Part shown: positions 33,664-45,172 of the stretch, piece after piece
Position numbering within the stretch: position 1 is the first letter of the stretch
Layout: each line of letters begins with the position of its first letter
DNA from: Cantharellus purpuraceus
Lineage: Eukaryota > Basidiomycota > Agaricomycetes > Cantharellales > Hydnaceae
Assembly (NCBI GenBank): GCA_025174535.1
Contig: JALBUN010000026.1
Coordinates: 62,001-126,000 of the forward strand
DNA: 64,000 bases
Direction of reading: 5' to 3'
Position numbers and translations under genes: made by a program
Notes under the pieces: generated by a model
Databases searched by the model: none
Told to the model about the DNA's origin: nothing
The model's input: only the letters and a program-made list of their open reading frames with translations

Positions 33664-36600
33664 GCACACATTCAGCCACCAGACCTTCCACAGACACTCA
33701 CCTCTCCCTCTTCGATTAATCTAGCTGTGAGCTCCATCTGTACGAGATTATGGTGTTCGTCTGCCAGTATCCATGACGGTAGTGTCACTGCCCACAGATA
33801 TCTCCATAATTTCTGGTGATACAGGTGCTGTCTTGTCCTGACCATCCAGAAGGACTCGTCCATCCAGATGCTGCTCATCATGGATTTCGTCATAACTGCT
33901 GTACGCACCAATACCCAAGGCATGGCTTTGTAAATGTTCTGGCTCCTTGTCTGTAACCATCCATGCAGTCTCTAACCTGGCATTCTGAGAGTCGGACCTG
34001 ATCAGAAACATGTCAGGGCCAACAGGCATATCACTATCGTGCGTGTGATCACGATCTTCCATCAACGAAGAACCAGAGGCGACCTCATCCTTTACGACTG
34101 TTATCTTGCTCTCTAGTTTGAGTCGCTCCAATTGCACCTCTGATGCAGCAGACCTGTACTGCTGAGACTCCACTGCCGTTAAATTTTGCTTAACCATCTT
34201 CTGTGCCAATTCTATGGCTGTTTGCAGTCTCCATCGATGATGATGAGAATAAATTCTCTTGTGCCAACTCCGTCGCCGTCTGCACAACCTTGATCGATGA
34301 GGAGGCGTTTTCCTTCATTGGAACGGTCGTCATTTTCACAACCCCTGTAAGTAAATGACAAAGTAATATTTTGCTGCGAGGACCAGTCATAACTCTCAGT
34401 CATGCCTTCTGCCAGGGTGATGACAACATTCTCCATCTCCCTGACAGACCGGGGCTCTGTGTAATTCACCTGGGTGAAAGTGGTACTAGCCAGATGTTCA
34501 TTGGATTGACTGGACTGCTGCTCAATTTCTGAATTGCACTGGGTGACCTCTTGTGTTGAGCTTAAGCTTTGGGTGATAATTTCCTGCGCTGTTCGTTGGT
34601 CGTACTTGTGCTGCTGCAAGGAACTTTCGCTGGCCTCTGGCAGCAAGTACATCTCTGCTGAACCCATAGTGACCCTTTGTGTGGTTAGATGCTTGTTAGG
34701 AATCATGTCAGTATACAATATTCTGATGTATAGGAGATATACATCAGGATTTCAATGATACATAAAGCCAGGGAGTTACAATTTGGATATCTTAAAAGAT
34801 TTCGGATGTGTGAAATTTTCATAAATATAAACATATATTCTATATTTTAATAAACTTTAAAAGATGAGATATTTGGTTGAGATGAACATAATCATTTACA
34901 TGGATATAATAGGAATGTCTGTATTAATATAATTGGTATTATATAGGGTATTTAGATATACAAATACCAGGTGGGGATTAAAGATAGTTCAAATTATGTT
35001 ACAAGTATTGTATAAGAAAGAATCAATGATATTTGGATGTTCCTTCAAGAGAGTTGCCACCACTAAATGGGGAAAAAACAATTATTTTTGAGAATTATGC
35101 CAAAATATCACAATATGTTTTAATCTAGTATATTGTGTAAAATTTGAGAATCATGTTGAAATATGAAAATAAGTTTGAATTGAAGTGTATTGTATAAAAT
35201 TTGAGGAAAATAGGTTGTATATACGTATTGTTGTATTTCTGAACAAGCGTCTTAGTCCAATGGTAGCTTCATGCTGGGACTGTTCAGACGAGGATACTGC
35301 AAGTGTCTGCGTCTCTTCACGAACCTCAGTGTGAATCTGCTCAGTAGATGCGGACACATGAAGGAGCATAGGGTTGTCATTCACCTGCATCTGGGTTGCC
35401 GCCTTGGACTCAGCCGTGGCTTCTCTAATCGTCTGTGGCTGAGGAAGGGTAGCTGCGAGGGAGAGGGTAATACTTAGTGAAGGCACGTCTCTTGTGCAAG
35501 TCTGTTGGAGAATACTTACGATCCTGTTCTGTGTATTGCAAGATGGAGGCAGTACTGCTGGCCTCAATGTCCATGGGGCGGCCTCTGGCATTGGTCGTCT
35601 GAATCTCACCCTCGGTGACGACATTGGTATTGACCCGTTCCAGGGAGGATGTAATGCGTCAACGATGGTAGTGGTAGCGGCGGATGTGGTAAGCACGCCA
35701 GTGTGCAACTCGCTCGCTCTAGCTTCAATGGGTCCAAATGTCACATCGACACTCTTGCTCTCATCAACAAGGCTTCCCTCCTCTGGGAATCTCTGTACCA
35801 TTGAGCTCAATATCCATTAAAGAAACGCAAACTGTCCGCCGAAGAATGTGCACCGTTGTACTGCTCAGTCCCGACAACTGTCTCTTCAGCTGTCGAAAAA
35901 TCCACCGTTGCTGCAGTCAAAGCTTCCTGAGTAGCCACATGCACAACCTCAATCGATGATGAAATATTCCCATGTGCCGCCATTGACACAATTTCCTTTG
36001 GCAACCAAGAGACATCTTCCTGTGACAACGTCGTCTTCGTATGCACAAACCCGATCAATGATGAAATATTATCCTCCACCGCTGTCCATGCAGGTTCGGT
36101 AGATGATAAAGTAATATTCTCTAGGCCCAATGTTAACACACGACCATGATCGTCGCTCACGAAGTATCCACCAAGAGACCTGTGTTGGGTCAACTGTTGT
36201 TCCGCTCCTGATTCGTGTTGGGCAATCTCCTGCTGCACTGAGCTTTGTGAGACTTGTGCTAAGCTTTGTGTGATATCATGCGCTGAGTGACCTCATGCAT
36301 TGAGCTTTGGTGAAACTGTTCAGAAGAAGTGAGGGCAAGGGCTTCTTCAGAGGTGACAACATGGGGTATTTCATAGGTCACAGTGCGGGTTTTTCCAGAG
36401 ACCGTTTGAAGCTGTTCAAAGGATGACACTGCTTGAGTCTGCTCAGACGACGCAACGGCCTGAATCGGCTCTGAGACCTCCATTTGAACCTGCCCAGCAG
36501 ACACGGACGCCTGGAAGAGGGCAGGTGCCACAGTCGTGGAGTGGATAAGCTCGGCGGGAACAGGGACATCCTGTTGAGATTGTATGACACGAATCTCACC

Positions 36601-39590
36601 AGAGGTGGTGGAAGCGTGAAACTCATTAGAGGTGATGGTACGAGTTTGTTCAGAAGAGGAGACCACCTGATATTGTTCAGATGATACGGTCCTAGTCTGC
36701 TCAGATGATGAAACGGCCTGAATCTGCTCTGAACCCTCCATTTGAACCTGCCCAGCAGACACGGTCATCTGGAGGGTGGGCACCATTGTCGTACTCAAAG
36801 ACCTGCTGATGACGTGCCAATTGTCGCTATGCACCAATGACCCATTGTGATTGCTGCCGTTGCAATTACCACATTCCTGAACCTTTGTCAAAGCTTCATC
36901 AGACGTCACTTCAGTGATCTGTTCTGACTGATCAATGAGGACTGCAATGCAGAGGGTAACGCTCAGAGAACAATATGGTTAAGTTATACTGTAGGGAACT
37001 CACGTTAGTGTGCCGTTGTGGAGGTACTGCTGTTGTAAGATTAAGTAGACGGATAGCAAACAGTAAAATAAGAGCGTAGAATTCCAATATATAATTGGAA
37101 TCTTAGAGATAGAAGGTGGTGAGTCAGAGAGAAAAGTACAACTGTGATTGACTGGAGAACTGCGTATTGGTAGAACGCGTACTTATACATATGAGAATGA
37201 CCTTGGCGTCCGGATCATGAACATGACGTCAGAATTATATATACACAGGTAAATGCTTAGCATATTCATTCACTACTCCTGAATGTAAACGGTGATTGGA
37301 TATACAGATGGATGTTCGTGTGGACGACAGTGACATGACTGCATCTCGTGAGATGTTTGGATATGGTCCGGCAATATCGAGTTCGAGATGTCTATTGATA
37401 TGATCTGGTGGTACGGAGCCTGAGTTGAGTGATCAGCAGGTGAGTACATTTCTCAACAACTGCCTGTAGCTTCTACCCTAGTGATCTCTGTAGAAATTTA
37501 TGCTATGGTCTTCACCTGCGATGAGAGTGGAGGTAGAGGGGATGTGGTGAGTGAACCAGCTCGCACGTCGCTAGAGCTTGCCATCACGGAGTCATATGTT
37601 GCCTCAACATTCTTGCCCTGCACCAATCCTTGCACCCGCAAAGTCGACACGTTCGGTTTCATGGCAGAAACCACAATGCCTGTTAAAGACTGAGCACCCC
37701 CTTACTGATGGGTCTCAAATATCGCAACATCAGCAGTTGACGAGCCGAGTTGAACTTTTCTGAGTGGCCGTTTGAGCAACCTCCGTGGATGAGGAGATAT
37801 TACCTGTGCCGCCATCTGCGCAGGCTCCGTCAACGAGGAGATACTTTTTTGTATGGCCGTTTGTGCAACCTCCGTGGACGAGGAGATACTTTCCTGCATC
37901 GTCGTCTGCGGAAGCTCTGTCGTTGATATACTTTTGCTAATTGGCCGTTTGCACAACCTCCATGGATGAGGAGATATTTCCCTGCACCGCTGTCTGCACG
38001 AGCTCTGTGGACAAGGGAATACTTTGCTGAGTGGCCGTTTGCGCAACCTCTGTCGACAAGGAAATAGTGACATTCTCTTGCGCCGCCACCTGCAAAACCT
38101 CTTTTGCCATTGACGAGGAGGTAATATTCGTTGTTGCCGATTGTATGGCACCATCACTCGCAATTGTGCCCTCTGCCAGCATGACAGCAACATCCCCAAT
38201 CATCCCGATGGACTGCAATTCCATTCCACTGGTATACTGTTCCACCAGCAGGACCGCCATTCTCGTGAACTGCCCTTCGAGAGACGTGTCTTGATTGGAT
38301 TGCTGGTCTGCTTTTGACTTGTACTGGGAAACGTCTTGCATTGCTGATGATCCTAGAGTGACTTTCTCTGTCGAGCTTTGGCTGATCTCTTGTGAGAGCC
38401 CTTGGAGAGACACCTGCGCTGGGGCGACCCACTGCACTGAACTTTGTGTAACCTCTTGCAGTGATCCTATGGTGGCAGATCCCACGTTCACCACCTCCCC
38501 TACCTCAGTCTGCACATCACCCTGCATCAAACAGCCCCACACAGTCAGCCTCAATAGCATTAAGAATCAGAGCCTAACTCCTTACATTGTAACTGCCAGA
38601 ATACCCACTCTGGTCAATTCTCCCAATCCCACTTGATGTTTCAACCTCTGTTTAGGACAAGGACCAACATTTTCCTGGGTTGAGGACTCCGCCGTGGTTG
38701 GCTGAACCGGGGACTGCTGGGGTCTGTACCGTATGGTCGGTAAAATCCAATTGGTCAAACTTGCGTCATGACTACACAATGCACTCACTGTGGACAACTG
38801 AGGCTCAGACCCCATAGTCGGCTGGGCTGGTATCATGGCTTCCTGTATGGATTGTGTGGACTCTCACACTACCTGGGCTTGCACCGACGAGTCCCACTGC
38901 ATCTCCACCTCGGGAAGAATCATGATGTCAACAGACTTCCCTTCCCCCTTCCCTTGCTCCAAGGCCTGACCGCCATGTTGTCCCGATGACGCTGCAAATG
39001 TGACGCAAATATCTGGCTCTGCTGCTACTTGCGCGATCTGTTCCATTGTCACTTCTGTGATGGTCTGCTCCACTAACCCCCCACCCCTCGTCATCCGTAC
39101 TGTCTCCAATTGCCCTGCTGCTCCGGGTAGGGCAGTAATGGTGTTAATATCAGCAGGAATAAGAGTCCCCCCATAATCAGTAACGTCGTCTGCTGCCACT
39201 GAGCACACGGTCGAGCCATGCTGATCCTGGACTGACCTCTCGCTCTCGGACTTCACGCATACAGCTTGTATCTGCTGCACTTGCGTGTCATCCGATGACA
39301 TATGTAGATGCTCAGAGCATATCACAGTGCTGGCCTCACTGCATCCATCTTCCTCACGGCCAGCAGAAACAATTGATATGTCGAAAGAAGACTCATTCCC
39401 ATGGACCTCCACAGAAGTGACAAGCATCGTTGATCCAGATATATCATGAACTGTAGTGTTATGCTGCTCAATCTCCCCAGTCTCTGATCCAGATAACTTC
39501 ATGGTTTGTTCATTTCGCAAGTACAGCTCATCTGCATTCCTCCGCACGAGTGATATGCAGCGCCCATGCAGATTCAATTTTGTGAGCCGC
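33664..39590 (-). CDS. Repeat-rich tail exons of the DUF6535 gene
   Basis: Minus-strand exons continue from the DUF6535 part: about 39577-38864, 38836-38587, 38520-37459, 37030-37005, 36940-36260, 36240-35520, 35452-35255 and 34680-33710. They are separated by short GT-AG introns, for example 38585-38521, 37004-36942 and 35519-35453. The protein is Ser/Thr/Gln/Glu-rich. It contains 16-residue repeats with core SSTEVAQTA near 38110-37760 and a block VSAGQVQMEGSEQIQAVSSSEQ duplicated at about 36780 and 36490. No enzyme motif is visible. A solo LTR F (37031-37458) and a MITE (34688-35251) interrupt it. Exon limits are approximate, and the terminal exon and stop are uncertain. Confidence 0.5.
34688..35251 (+). 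mobile_element. MITE, copy 2
   Basis: This 564-bp unit is nearly identical to the one at 14140-14705. The right terminus is intact (TTCTGAACAAGCGTC) and the left has two or three changes (GATGCTTGTTAGGAA). TTA at 34685-34687 and 35252-35254 forms a 3-bp target duplication, the target preferred by PIF/Harbinger elements. It lies between tail exons of the DUF6535 gene. Confidence 0.85.
37031..37458 (+). repeat. Solo LTR F, 428 bp
   Basis: The unit begins TGTTGTAAGATTAAG and ends TTTCTCAACA, flanked by a perfect 5-bp duplication ACTGC (37026-37030 and 37459-37463). An internal palindrome CCAATATATAATTGG lies near 37090. No other copy is in the window. Removing the unit and one duplication rejoins Ser/Thr-rich coding sequence on the minus strand, so it disrupts an exon of the DUF6535 gene. 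Confidence 0.8.
37760..38110 (-). repeat. 48-bp coding minisatellite (16-residue repeats)
   Basis: About seven imperfect units of roughly 48 bp, each with a CAACCTC-GTGGA-GAGGAGATA core on the plus strand, encode S-S-S-T-E-V-A-Q-T-A-type repeats on the minus strand. The frame slips between some units (for example near 37940). Confidence 0.65.
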
Positions 39591-40970
39591 CGTCTTGTTA
39601 GATAACCGATGTTCGAAAGGGGGTCATGAATATTAACACATGCTGAAGTACTGTTGACACTGGCATCTGGAATGGACAGTCAGGAGATTTCAACGATGAC
39701 ACCATGGTGAAGAAGTAGAATATAAATCCGAACACCGTTGTCGCCATAATCACAGTTGCAATGGTATGTTGTAAAGTCCAGATATTGGCAGCGAGAGTAA
39801 TCCCAAAGAAGAGGAGCAACATCTGCAGTAGGATCGGAAGAGTGGCGATGATCGTGTTGAAATGCCATGTTGCCATGCATCCAGCTTCTTCTGCCTACGC
39901 TGGCAGTGTTCATGCAAGGCGCCTTGTCCGAAACACATTGTTTTGAAGTGTCCCAGCCACTGTTTCCATAGCACTGCACTGGATGCAGCCAATAGACTGC
40001 TAGAGAGACTTGTGTACGCCAGCGTCTGGATCCAAATAGTCATAGAACTATGTCCATTCCAGACGGGAAGGGATGCCTGTTGAGCAGGAAACATAGAACC
40101 GTTGATTGTGTTGATTAGTGTCATTAAGAGGGCATTGGTGGTGTCACTGGGAACCGGACTGAGACTCGATTGCATGTTGACGATGAAAGTCGAGCTGATG
40201 GCCAAGAATAAACCAGCCTGAATGTCATGTTTTTGAGTGATGGTCAATGAAAAGGATGAAGCACATATGAATATAAGCAGTACATCTAGACCGCCATTGT
40301 GCCTCTCAATCAGCTCGTCATCATGCTTTTTGTCTGGCCACCCATTCATATGTAGACCAGAAATGCGAGGGGGCATCCTTTCTAGTCCGTTCAAACATAT
40401 CGGATTCATACGTTGTGTCAAGGATGTCTTGGAGGACAGCCTCAGATCTGGTCGCAAAACGTCAGCATGGAATTAGATAAGGAACTGTGCACTCACTTTG
40501 TCATTGGTTTGTCCGATACGACACGCTCGGAATTATTGGCACCATATTCCTGTGTCGCTGATGTCGTTGGAATGCCAGTTTGGGGGAGATCTGGATCTTG
40601 TGAGGGTGATTGCGGTGCATGTATGGTGTCTATCACACTTTGTAGGCTCGCTTCCGGCCTGTGGCAGGCCACCCTTTCACATGTTAGTTCAAGAAGTGCA
40701 AACCGAATGAGTCGTTGTGTCATTCTCACCGTTGTATGATGTATCAATTGAACCATCCTGGTCCCGATGAGCTAGAGGATGCCCCGTGTGCCCAGCCTGC
40801 TCCTGTGGCAGAGTGTGTGATTCATCGTGAAGGGGGGCCTCTGGGCTGATCGCACGCCGTCAGCATCCATTTAACATGTTAGATCAGGAGGCGTGCACTC
40901 ACCGAGTCGACGGTTGGTTAGACTCTGCAGAGACCGGTGGATTACTTGCTTGCACGGCAAGGTCAGACAT
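39560..40970 (-). CDS. DUF6535-domain membrane protein, 5' exons
   Basis: Start ATG at 40970-40968 in a good context (CCACCATG). Exon 1 is 40970-40903, exon 2 40845-40730, exon 3 40650-40497, and exon 4 starts at 40447; phases agree across all three introns. Exon 4 carries the fungal DUF6535 pattern: ELIERHNGGLDVLLIF, a first membrane pair (LFLAISSTFIV), SPVPSDTTN, a second hydrophobic pair ending in LWKQWLGHFK, and a later pair around TLPILLQMLLLFFG and FGFIFYFF. The role of the family is unknown; several membrane helices are predicted by eye. Two frame breaks, in an A-run near 40325-40332 and near 39865, mean this copy is damaged or the assembly has errors. Repeat-rich exons follow. Confidence 0.7.
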
Positions 40971-42158
40971 GGTGGAGGGAAATGTGTGGTTATTGGTAGG
41001 AGGCACTGATTAACTCCTAACTGCCAGACCCTGTATTCTGCTTCTTGAGATGTCATCGCCCTTCGCTCCCACATCTGGCACTAGATCACTGGTTAATGTG
41101 ACAGCGCGTCAGTCACATCTAACATCATGTGCACGTACAGAGTTCTAACCGGCCTAGAAGTGATTGATAGTGTTCGTGGACCTATACATGGCAGGTGAGT
41201 CGGAGGCAGGTCTCTGGGTAGATCGTGATGAAATACATACAGCTACTGTCTGCTGCCATGATCACCTCGAGCTCCACAGGCAAAGGCACGCTCCCTCTTA
41301 ACGCCTCCAGAGGCCTACCGGAAACTTTCATGCGGCGAGGAAAGGTTTGTACAACGCCTCTATGATAGATTTGGTGGCTCTAGTCTCTGACGGGCGTGTG
41401 GGTACTGAGACGTTGCTGGGGTAAGTCTTGGGACGACAGGGATACCGTTACTCTGACATCATCCTCAGGGGGCTGAGAGAATGGTCAAAAATGTTACAGT
41501 CTTCTTCACATTCATTAGGACACCACTCAGACATGATGGTATTACCGGATGATATGGTTGACAGCACTGTTTTCATGAGTCTCGCATGGGACTGCGGTGG
41601 ATGGAGGACACTTGGGTATTCTACTCAGTCACTGCGATGACCTCAGGCGATCTTGTGGCTCACTGTGTAATTATTACTGCACATCCTAGAGTTAGTTTTC
41701 AAAGGACCGGAAGAACCCCATGAAGACATAGTAAAGTGTTCTTCCTCTTATGAAACCTCTTGCGCGATTATTTCACACATGAGAAACTTGCACATACACC
41801 TTGTCTGAAGGGAAGAACACAGCCAAGCTGATGTGAAAGCGGTAAATCTGCATATTTAGAGGACACTGTTCATAATCGGCATTGATATTGATGAAAAGGG
41901 GCCCCCATCAAATAATCAAGAGCCCAAGGCTTCAGTGAAACCTCCGCGTGACGCAATGCTCACTCTTCTGCAAAAAACACTTGTGGACAAAGCACGTCGC
42001 AAGCCTGAAAAATTAGTCCACTGAGGGATGGAGTTGAGGTGGACGAATGTGAAAGGATTGAGATAGAGTCGGCAGTTGCTAGCATACCTGGTCCAATGAG
42101 TCCATATTGAATAGAGGATCACTTGGACGAATACATAGGAGGCTGGTCGGGGTGTTCG
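40971..42158. other. Intergenic, no gene recognised
   Basis: The interval covers the upstream region of the DUF6535 gene and about 1.1 kb beyond. Frames are short on both strands and lack motif or splice support. No repeat shared with the rest of the window was seen. Confidence 0.45.
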
Positions 42159-42740
42159 TCAGTCTATTCCCAGCATGAAGTAAGATGTGGACATGCCTGC
42201 TGGAGGGGTTTCCTGAAGGAAGATAGCCTCACGCACAGGCTGAATATCCCCACATAAGCGGTCCACTGGCCTCAAGCACGATAGGATAACTTCTGCAGCA
42301 AGCGTGCGTATTTGCGGCATCATGCCATTGAGATCCACAAGATCGACATTTCCAACAACCTCAGATTCCATGTGTGACAGCTTTCGTGACCGCTGCGATG
42401 GAGCACACTTGTTTTGCAAGAGCATTGGCGGCGCTCGACATAAGGCATTTTTATGACTTGCCAGGTTACTATATCCAGTCATAAAAACTGTCATCGAGAT
42501 AGGACATTGCAGCCTCCTTAGCTGTGCCGAGCACGGGTATATCCTAATTCAACAAAGAAGCATGCTATTTCCACGAAGAAACGGGACGCAGCATAGCCAA
42601 GGCAGCAAATGAGGCCTCGCTTGACAGTGGAACACCATCAACTCACTTCGAAGAAGTCTGGATAACCGGAAGCGAGAATAAAGGAAGATTGAGGACCGGA
42701 TACATGCCTCTTGATACGTGTGCTTCGGTGAATGCATTAG
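42159..42740 (-). CDS. Hypothetical protein exons
   Basis: A minus-strand frame ends at 42159 with MSTSYFMLGID and reads back through VDLNGMMPQIRTLAAEVILSC to about 42494. A second frame (42737-42549) lies upstream. The composition is protein-like and non-repetitive, but I cannot place a reliable intron between the two or recognise a family. It could be a fragment of a larger gene or unrelated decayed sequence. Confidence 0.25.
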
Positions 42741-43059
42741 ACCTAATTTGCCCTAATGAATTCACAAACCAGCGAGACCCTAATTATTTCAGACTATGTC
42801 AAAGCAAACAATCCAGAAAGACGGTTCAGACAACACCATCACAGGCCAGGATCATGTCAGCAGTCCCTAAACAAGGTTCAGTCTCACCTAGCCAAATCGG
42901 TCCCTTAAGATTGCCTTGAGGACCCCACCCCCTTTACATGCACAATTGGCGACATGATCCTGTGGTCTAAGCTGTCGATATAAAGGCCAAGACAATTCCT
43001 CGTCTCACGTCAACCCTTCGCCTCCCCACAGCAACCTACTCACACGACTGATACCACCT

Positions 43060-43236
43060 ATGTCATACAACATGAACCAGTATCCCTCAAAGTGTCATTG
43101 CCGGGACATTCACATCTCGCCCCTGCTCATCCGTTTGGCGTATGACTTATATATTCACAGTCCCACTTTTGAAAACGGTTACAACTATGCGCCTTTTGAG
43201 GATGCACTCGAAGCCCTCACCGCAACCGACCCCTAG
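43060..43236 (+). CDS. Candidate 58-residue small protein
   Basis: An ATG at 43060 opens a 58-codon frame that ends with TAG at 43234-43236. It begins MSYNMNQYPSKCHC and ends DALEALTATDP. A TATAAAG box lies at 42979-42985, 75-80 bp upstream. It would converge on the 3' end of the second DUF6535 gene. No signal peptide or known motif is seen. It might equally be chance or an exon of a longer gene. Confidence 0.3.
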   Translation: MSYNMNQYPSKCHCRDIHISPLLIRLAYDLYIHSPTFENGYNYAPFEDALEALTATDP

Positions 43237-44417
43237 TACATCAAATAACTGACATGGCCACAGAAAGCCACTCACCTTGCTCTCGCTTCAGGGTTGCATT
43301 CCCAAACGGCGATGTCGGCGCCTTTCAAGAGGTGCCAATTTGTCTACTGTATGTCAACAAGCAATTCCAATGTCTAAGGCACATCACTCACTTGTTCTCC
43401 ACTTCAGCACCCCATTACTGGACGACCCAGACAACATCGCCTTCGGAGAGGCGTTGATCGATGACCTCCCCGTGACGGGTCCGTCGAGTGGCATACACCA
43501 CTGAATCGCCAACTCTCTCCCTTTGCTCCTTGGTGGCGGTGTCACCTACCTCCTCTGGATCATCTTTCATCTGATGATCCTCCATCCTCTGTCCGCACGC
43601 AAAATGCAAGGAACTGCAGGGACGGCTGTATATATCATTCCACCATGTGCAATGGTTGTCTCTGATTGGAACAATTCAAGGCATGACTTGGGGGTCGTTC
43701 TTCGCAAGCTGGAGCAGAGCATACAGATAAGCCTTGACTTGACTGATATTATCAGCGGCTATTGTGAGATCTGGAGAACAACCTGAAGCATCGGCAGACC
43801 CTGTCGCAAAGTACTGACACAGCTCCATACTTTGGCCATCACGCTCCCCCCCCCGATATGCGTCAAAACATGTCAAAGGCATGCCCGCTACAACTCGGAC
43901 AGCCTCTTCATATGTTTTCTCTACGGCAGAGTTTGCAATGACCCATGAGAGAAGATTGTCGCTTCGAGTTCCGTGTGCCCTGGCTTATAACGCAGATCTG
44001 CAAGCATGTGCCAGAACGACATACTCTTCCCAGAGTCAAACTTTCCCACCCCATAAGAAAAAGTACGGTCTTTCTTGTATCGTGTAAATACTGCCCATCC
44101 CCAGTATAAAATCAGACATTGTTGTCTGAAGCGGACATCCTGGGGAGACCACGGTAAGACAGTCCCCAAAACACAGACGGCTGCAGTGAAGAGGACCAAG
44201 CCGAGAATAGTATATCCAATTCCACTGCTGTTGTCCATGATGAATAGTACAACTCTTGGGAAGTACGACTCTTGGGAAGAACGAGAAGAGGGCCAGCGGA
44301 ATCAGAAACGGGATGCCACTGATGACTGCACTAAAATGCCACTTGAAAGCCCCAATGGCACAAAGATGACATTCACAAGCATCACTGGACGACATTCCAG
44401 GAGATGCAGGTGCATAC

Positions 44418-45146
44418 TGTTATTTGGAAGACCGGACTTCTAGGGAACAGAGGGGGAACAGAGGGGATAGGAGGAATAGGAGCACATAGGAGGCTCAGGA
44501 GGTTGAGGGGGAGGTAGGAAAGCAAAGGGAAATGGTTAGGAGGGAAGAGGAGAAGCCCCTGTAAGCTCCACAGACATCAGAACATTCTCCTATATTTCTT
44601 TTATATTTTATTTCATCATTTTTTCCCTATTGGCTCCACCCCCCATTTCATTTTTATCACAGGTTTCTTTCCCATGTTTCAAATGACACAGAACTTTTAT
44701 CACGAGTTATTAGCATGCATATCTTGTATAAAACACGCCTAGATAGATATGCAATGGACCAGAGAATTTACTCTCACTTGTTTTTGTTGACTGTGTCTGA
44801 ACTATTTGTTTCTGGAATAACTCCAGAACAAACGTGTATTTCTACAATCCTTTGCATACTCCAGAGTATTGCAACATATATTGAATCCCAGTTTGCGAAG
44901 CCTAAGCTCCACTGGTTGATTTTCTATTAAGCATTTACTATCGTTCGAGTCATCTGCTCCTGATCCCTGCTTAAATTGTCGATATCTAGATGAAGATCAC
45001 ACCAAATCCCATCAAACTTCGTAGGAAGATACTACTCAAGTATATCTTCAATTCGACTACGCATACATCCAGCTCCCATCACTCCCTCTGTCTCTATTCA
45101 AAATCTACTCTCCACACACCCCCAGCAAAGCGAAATTTTTTCAACA
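44418..45146 (+). repeat. 5' LTR of copia B
   Basis: Starts TGTTATTTGG and ends TTTTCAACA. A TATAAAA box is at 44727-44733. The partner is at 50408-51135, and solo or partial copies lie at 17152-17937 and 10311-10895. Confidence 0.95.
44727..44733 (+). promoter_or_regulatory. LTR TATA box of copia B
   Basis: TATAAAA in the middle of the LTR is preserved in the 3' LTR (50716-50722) and in the solo LTR at 17152. It is the likely core promoter of the element. Confidence 0.6.
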
Positions 45147-45148
45147 AA

Positions 45149-45162
45149 GATTAAGAGTCTCA
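45149..45162 (+). other. Primer-binding site, complementary to a tRNA-Lys(CUU) anticodon arm
   Basis: Two bases after the LTR the 14-mer GATTAAGAGTCTCA occurs. Its complement TGAGACTCTTAATC reads as the 5' stem and loop of a tRNA-Lys anticodon arm with anticodon CUU. The same 14-mer sits next to the LTR of copia C, although the two LTRs are unrelated in sequence. This fits half-tRNA priming, known from Drosophila copia and yeast Ty5 with initiator tRNA. Confidence 0.6.
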
Positions 45163-45172
45163 GTACTCTCCG

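Noticed and set aside
35738..40083. Plus-strand frames opposite the DUF6535 gene (for example 38295-38636, 39862-40083)
   Set aside because: The minus strand has consistent splice sites and recognisable domain motifs; the plus frames are complements.
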